A stretch of 6,570 nt of DNA from NCBI GenBank assembly GCA_937958665.1, contig CALGNM010000248.1, positions 1 through 6,570 of the forward strand. The letters are read 5' to 3'. The notes below the pieces were generated by a model, which was not told the origin of the DNA, ran no database searches, and saw only the letters and a program-made list of their open reading frames with translations. A program made the translations under genes and the position numbers. The stretch is from an uncultured bacterium (GTDB lineage: Bacteria; Edwardsbacteria; AC1; EtOH8). Position 1 is the stretch's first letter. Each line of letters opens with the position of its first letter. Of this stretch, positions 4,584-6,570 are shown piece by piece.

Positions 4584-6524
4584 TCAGTGGAGGGAGGAGA
4601 AAACCTCCATCACCTTGGCCGGCGTGCCGGCACTTTTGAGTTCCTGGCGCACCTCCTCGTTCCCCATCGCCTTCCCAATGAGCTTTAGCACCGTCAGATA
4701 GCCCTGGATGTTCTCTCCGGCCGAAATCATCAGCACAAATTTGACCGGTTCCCCATCGTCGCACACATACCCTGGAATCGGCTTCTTAAGCGATATGTAG
4801 ATTACCACCACCTCGTCAGTAGCCGAAGCGGAGCGCGAATGGGGTATGGCCACCCCATGCCCCAGAGTGGTGGGGGAGTCCTGCTCCCGGTGCCAGAGGT
4901 TCTCCAGAAATGCCTCCCGGTCATATACATATCCCCCCTCCACCGCCTGGTCGGCGGCCAGCGAGAACAGCTCCCTCTTGTCATCGGCTTCCGCGTCGAA
5001 GATCATCAAGTCGCTTTTCAGGTAATCGGCCAGGCTGGGAGGCCGATTTTCAGCCAAAGACAGGGCGTAATCGATGGCTCGGTCCAGATCATCGGGGAAG
5101 CTGTCCGCCCCCACATTCTGGATTATCTCCAGTTCGTGCAGAATCTTCCGGACATTGGGACGCATCCCGGAGATCAATACCGCCTTCTTCTTGGCCTTCA
5201 TCTTTTGGATTATATTCTGCACCGCCTGGGCCCCCGAAGCATCGATTATCGACACTCCCTGCATATCAATGATCAGTATATTGGGCATGGCACTGGAGAT
5301 CCCCCGGGTAAAGTTGCGAACCGCCCCGAAGAACAGCGGCCCCTCGATGCCCAGGATCGATATCCTGTTCCGTTGCAGGGCGGCCCTGGTGTCCTCGGAG
5401 ATTGCCGATAGATTTTTCTCCAATGATGGGATGATCCCCAACCTGCTAACCCGGTTAATAAACAGGAAGGTGGCCATCAACATCCCGATCAGGACCGCCG
5501 ATATCAGGTCGGCGAACACCGTTACCAGCAGGGTGACTATGAACACCAAGGAGTCGGCCAAAGGGGTCTTGGGCAGCATCTTGATTGGCTCCCATTCGAA
5601 CATCCCGATGGCCGCCATCATCAGAACGCCGCTCAGGGCGGCCAGGGGGATCCGGGCCGCTACCGGCGCCAGGGTCAGCACCACCACCACCAGCACCAGT
5701 CCGCAGATCACCCCCGATAGCTTGGTCCTGCCGCCCGACTTGATGTTGATCATGGTCCGGACAATGGCCCCGGTTCCAGCGATCCCTCCGAATAGGGCCG
5801 CCACTGAATTGCCGATCCCCTGGCCCACCAGCTCCCGGTTGCTGTTGTGTTCCTTGTTGGTCACCGTATCTGCCACCAGGCTGGCCAGCAGGGTCTCCAG
5901 ATAGCCCAGCATCGCGATGGCAAAGCCGGCCGGGATGGCCCGGTGCCAGCTGTCCCAGCTGGCTTTGGGCCATTCCGGCATTTTCAGGGCATTGGGGATC
6001 TTGCCCACCAAGTCTATCCCCTGGGACTTCGCAAACGACAGGGCTCCCCAGTCAAAGCTGTATTTGAAAGGCCCGTATTTGTCGGCCAGCCAAAATGTGG
6101 CCAACGAACCCACCAACAGTCCGATGAACAGCTTGGGCAGGGAGCGGTTGACCATCGGGATAAGGATAATTACCGCTATGGTAACCAACCCCACCAATGG
6201 GGCCTTGGAAAAGCTCTTTACCTGTTGGCTGAAGATGAGTATCGCTATCCCGTTGGTGAAGCCGGAAATCACCGGATGGGGAATAAAGCTGACGAATTTA
6301 CCCAGTTTGAAAAGTCCCATTGCTATCTGGATGACCCCGGCGATCAGGCAGGCCAGCAACACGGCATTGATATCCTGAAACTGGACGAATATCTGTGTCA
6401 GAATGACCGTCATCCCTCCGGTAGGCCCGGTGATCTGCTGAGGGGTCCCTCCAAACAGGGAGGCAAAGATGCCGGTAAAAATTGCCCCGTAAATCCCGGC
6501 CACCGCTCCCCGAGGATCCCCATT
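4584..6524 (-). CDS. SulP/SLC26 anion permease fused to STAS and PTS EIIA domains (N-terminus missing)
   Basis: An inner-membrane anion transporter (sulfate, bicarbonate or similar) with two cytoplasmic regulatory domains. Residues are numbered from the GTG at 6503. Transmembrane SulP domain 1 to about 350: GGTPQQITGPTGGMTV (18-33) is the substrate-site motif, EHNSNRELVGQG (218-229) and NIKSGGRTKLSG (253-264) are family signatures. STAS domain about 378-482, with IIDASG (419-424). PTS EIIA (fructose/mannitol/PtsN type) about 490-638: LGHGVAIPH (547-555) is the family phosphohistidine signature, with H555 as acceptor. The reading frame continues upstream of the GTG through seven more sensible codons (N-G-D-P-R-G-A) to the adapter junction. 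The real start, about 35-50 residues further, is lost, so the GTG should not be taken as the start. The transport domain resembles BicA-type SulP proteins, but the substrate is not determined. The fused EIIA suggests control by the phosphotransferase system; this is inference. Confidence 0.92.
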   Translation of the reverse strand, partial: NGDPRGAVAGIYGAIFTGIFASLFGGTPQQITGPTGGMTVILTQIFVQFQDINAVLLACLIAGVIQIAMGLFKLGKFVSFIPHPVISGFTNGIAILIFSQQVKSFSKAPLVGLVTIAVIILIPMVNRSLPKLFIGLLVGSLATFWLADKYGPFKYSFDWGALSFAKSQGIDLVGKIPNALKMPEWPKASWDSWHRAIPAGFAIAMLGYLETLLASLVADTVTNKEHNSNRELVGQGIGNSVAALFGGIAGTGAIVRTMINIKSGGRTKLSGVICGLVLVVVVLTLAPVAARIPLAALSGVLMMAAIGMFEWEPIKMLPKTPLADSLVFIVTLLVTVFADLISAVLIGMLMATFLFINRVSRLGIIPSLEKNLSAISEDTRAALQRNRISILGIEGPLFFGAVRNFTRGISSAMPNILIIDMQGVSIIDASGAQAVQNIIQKMKAKKKAVLISGMRPNVRKILHELEIIQNVGADSFPDDLDRAIDYALSLAENRPPSLADYLKSDLMIFDAEADDKRELFSLAADQAVEGGYVYDREAFLENLWHREQDSPTTLGHGVAIPHSRSASATDEVVVIYISLKKPIPGYVCDDGEPVKFVLMISAGENIQGYLTVLKLIGKAMGNEEVRQELKSAGTPAKVMEVFSSLH

Positions 6525-6570
6525 AGATCGGAAGAGCGTCGTGTAGGGAAAGAGTGTAGATCTCGGTGGT
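6525..6570. other. Illumina TruSeq adapter sequence (artefact)
   Basis: From AGATCGGAAGAGCGTCGTGT at 6525 to the window end, all 46 bases agree with the reverse complement of the Illumina TruSeq universal adapter as I know it. This is not genomic DNA. It marks the end of a read-through insert carried into the assembly, and therefore the true contig edge. No gene should be extended into it. Confidence 0.97.

Noticed and set aside
5074-5904. Plus-strand open frame of 276 codons opposite the permease gene
   Set aside because: It is antisense to clear SulP/STAS coding sequence; its product is rich in Arg/Ser/Pro/Thr with no domain features, as expected from the complement of a GC-rich membrane-protein gene.
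6501-6503. GTG as start codon of the permease
   Set aside because: The frame stays open with family-like residues up to the adapter junction at 6524, and the first membrane segments of SulP are missing, so the gene is truncated rather than starting here.
1-6570. Search for CRISPR arrays, tRNA/rRNA genes, insertion sequences or phage genes
   Set aside because: No direct-repeat array, tRNA-like cloverleaf, rRNA segment, transposase or terminal inverted repeats were seen; nearly all sequence is accounted for by the listed genes and leaders.

Overview
The window looks like one end of a metagenomic or draft-genome contig from an uncultured, probably anaerobic, bacterium with moderate-to-high GC. 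The last 46 bases (6525-6570) are Illumina TruSeq adapter, so genomic sequence stops at about 6524. The evidence for a bacterium is the consensus sigma70-type promoters, the Shine-Dalgarno sites, the intrinsic terminators and the bacterial gene families. A tungstate-binding protein under a molybdenum/tungsten-cofactor riboswitch suggests tungstoenzyme or molybdoenzyme metabolism. I cannot assign a phylum from sequence alone.

Every gene I can support lies on the minus strand, so transcription runs from right to left. Layout: (1) 6524-4584, a SulP/SLC26 anion permease with STAS and PTS EIIA domains fused at its C-terminus, with the N-terminus cut off by the contig end; (2) a promoter at 4563-4535, then 4528-3890, a response regulator with a receiver and a PATAN/DUF4388 output domain, closed by a strong intrinsic terminator at 3881-3852; (3) a compact four-gene run: a two-gene (split) LysO-type lysine exporter (3816-3541 and 3544-2942, overlapping by ATGA), thymidine/pyrimidine-nucleoside phosphorylase (2920-1616) and a YdfG-like short-chain dehydrogenase (1602-829); (4) a perfect TTGACA-N17-TATAAT promoter with an extended -10 starting 3 nt after the dehydrogenase stop, a 230-nt leader with a Moco/Tuco-family riboswitch and a terminator hairpin, and then tupA (560 to beyond base 1).

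The genes fall into separate functions rather than one pathway: anion uptake with possible PTS-linked control, signalling, lysine export with nucleoside salvage and a housekeeping oxidoreductase, and tungstate uptake. The best-integrated unit is the last: a strong promoter feeds an RNA switch that probably senses the finished Mo/W cofactor and gates synthesis of the periplasmic tungstate-binding protein. The least ordinary protein is the SulP-STAS-EIIA fusion, which joins an anion channel to a phosphotransferase-system regulatory domain that keeps its phospho-acceptor histidine.
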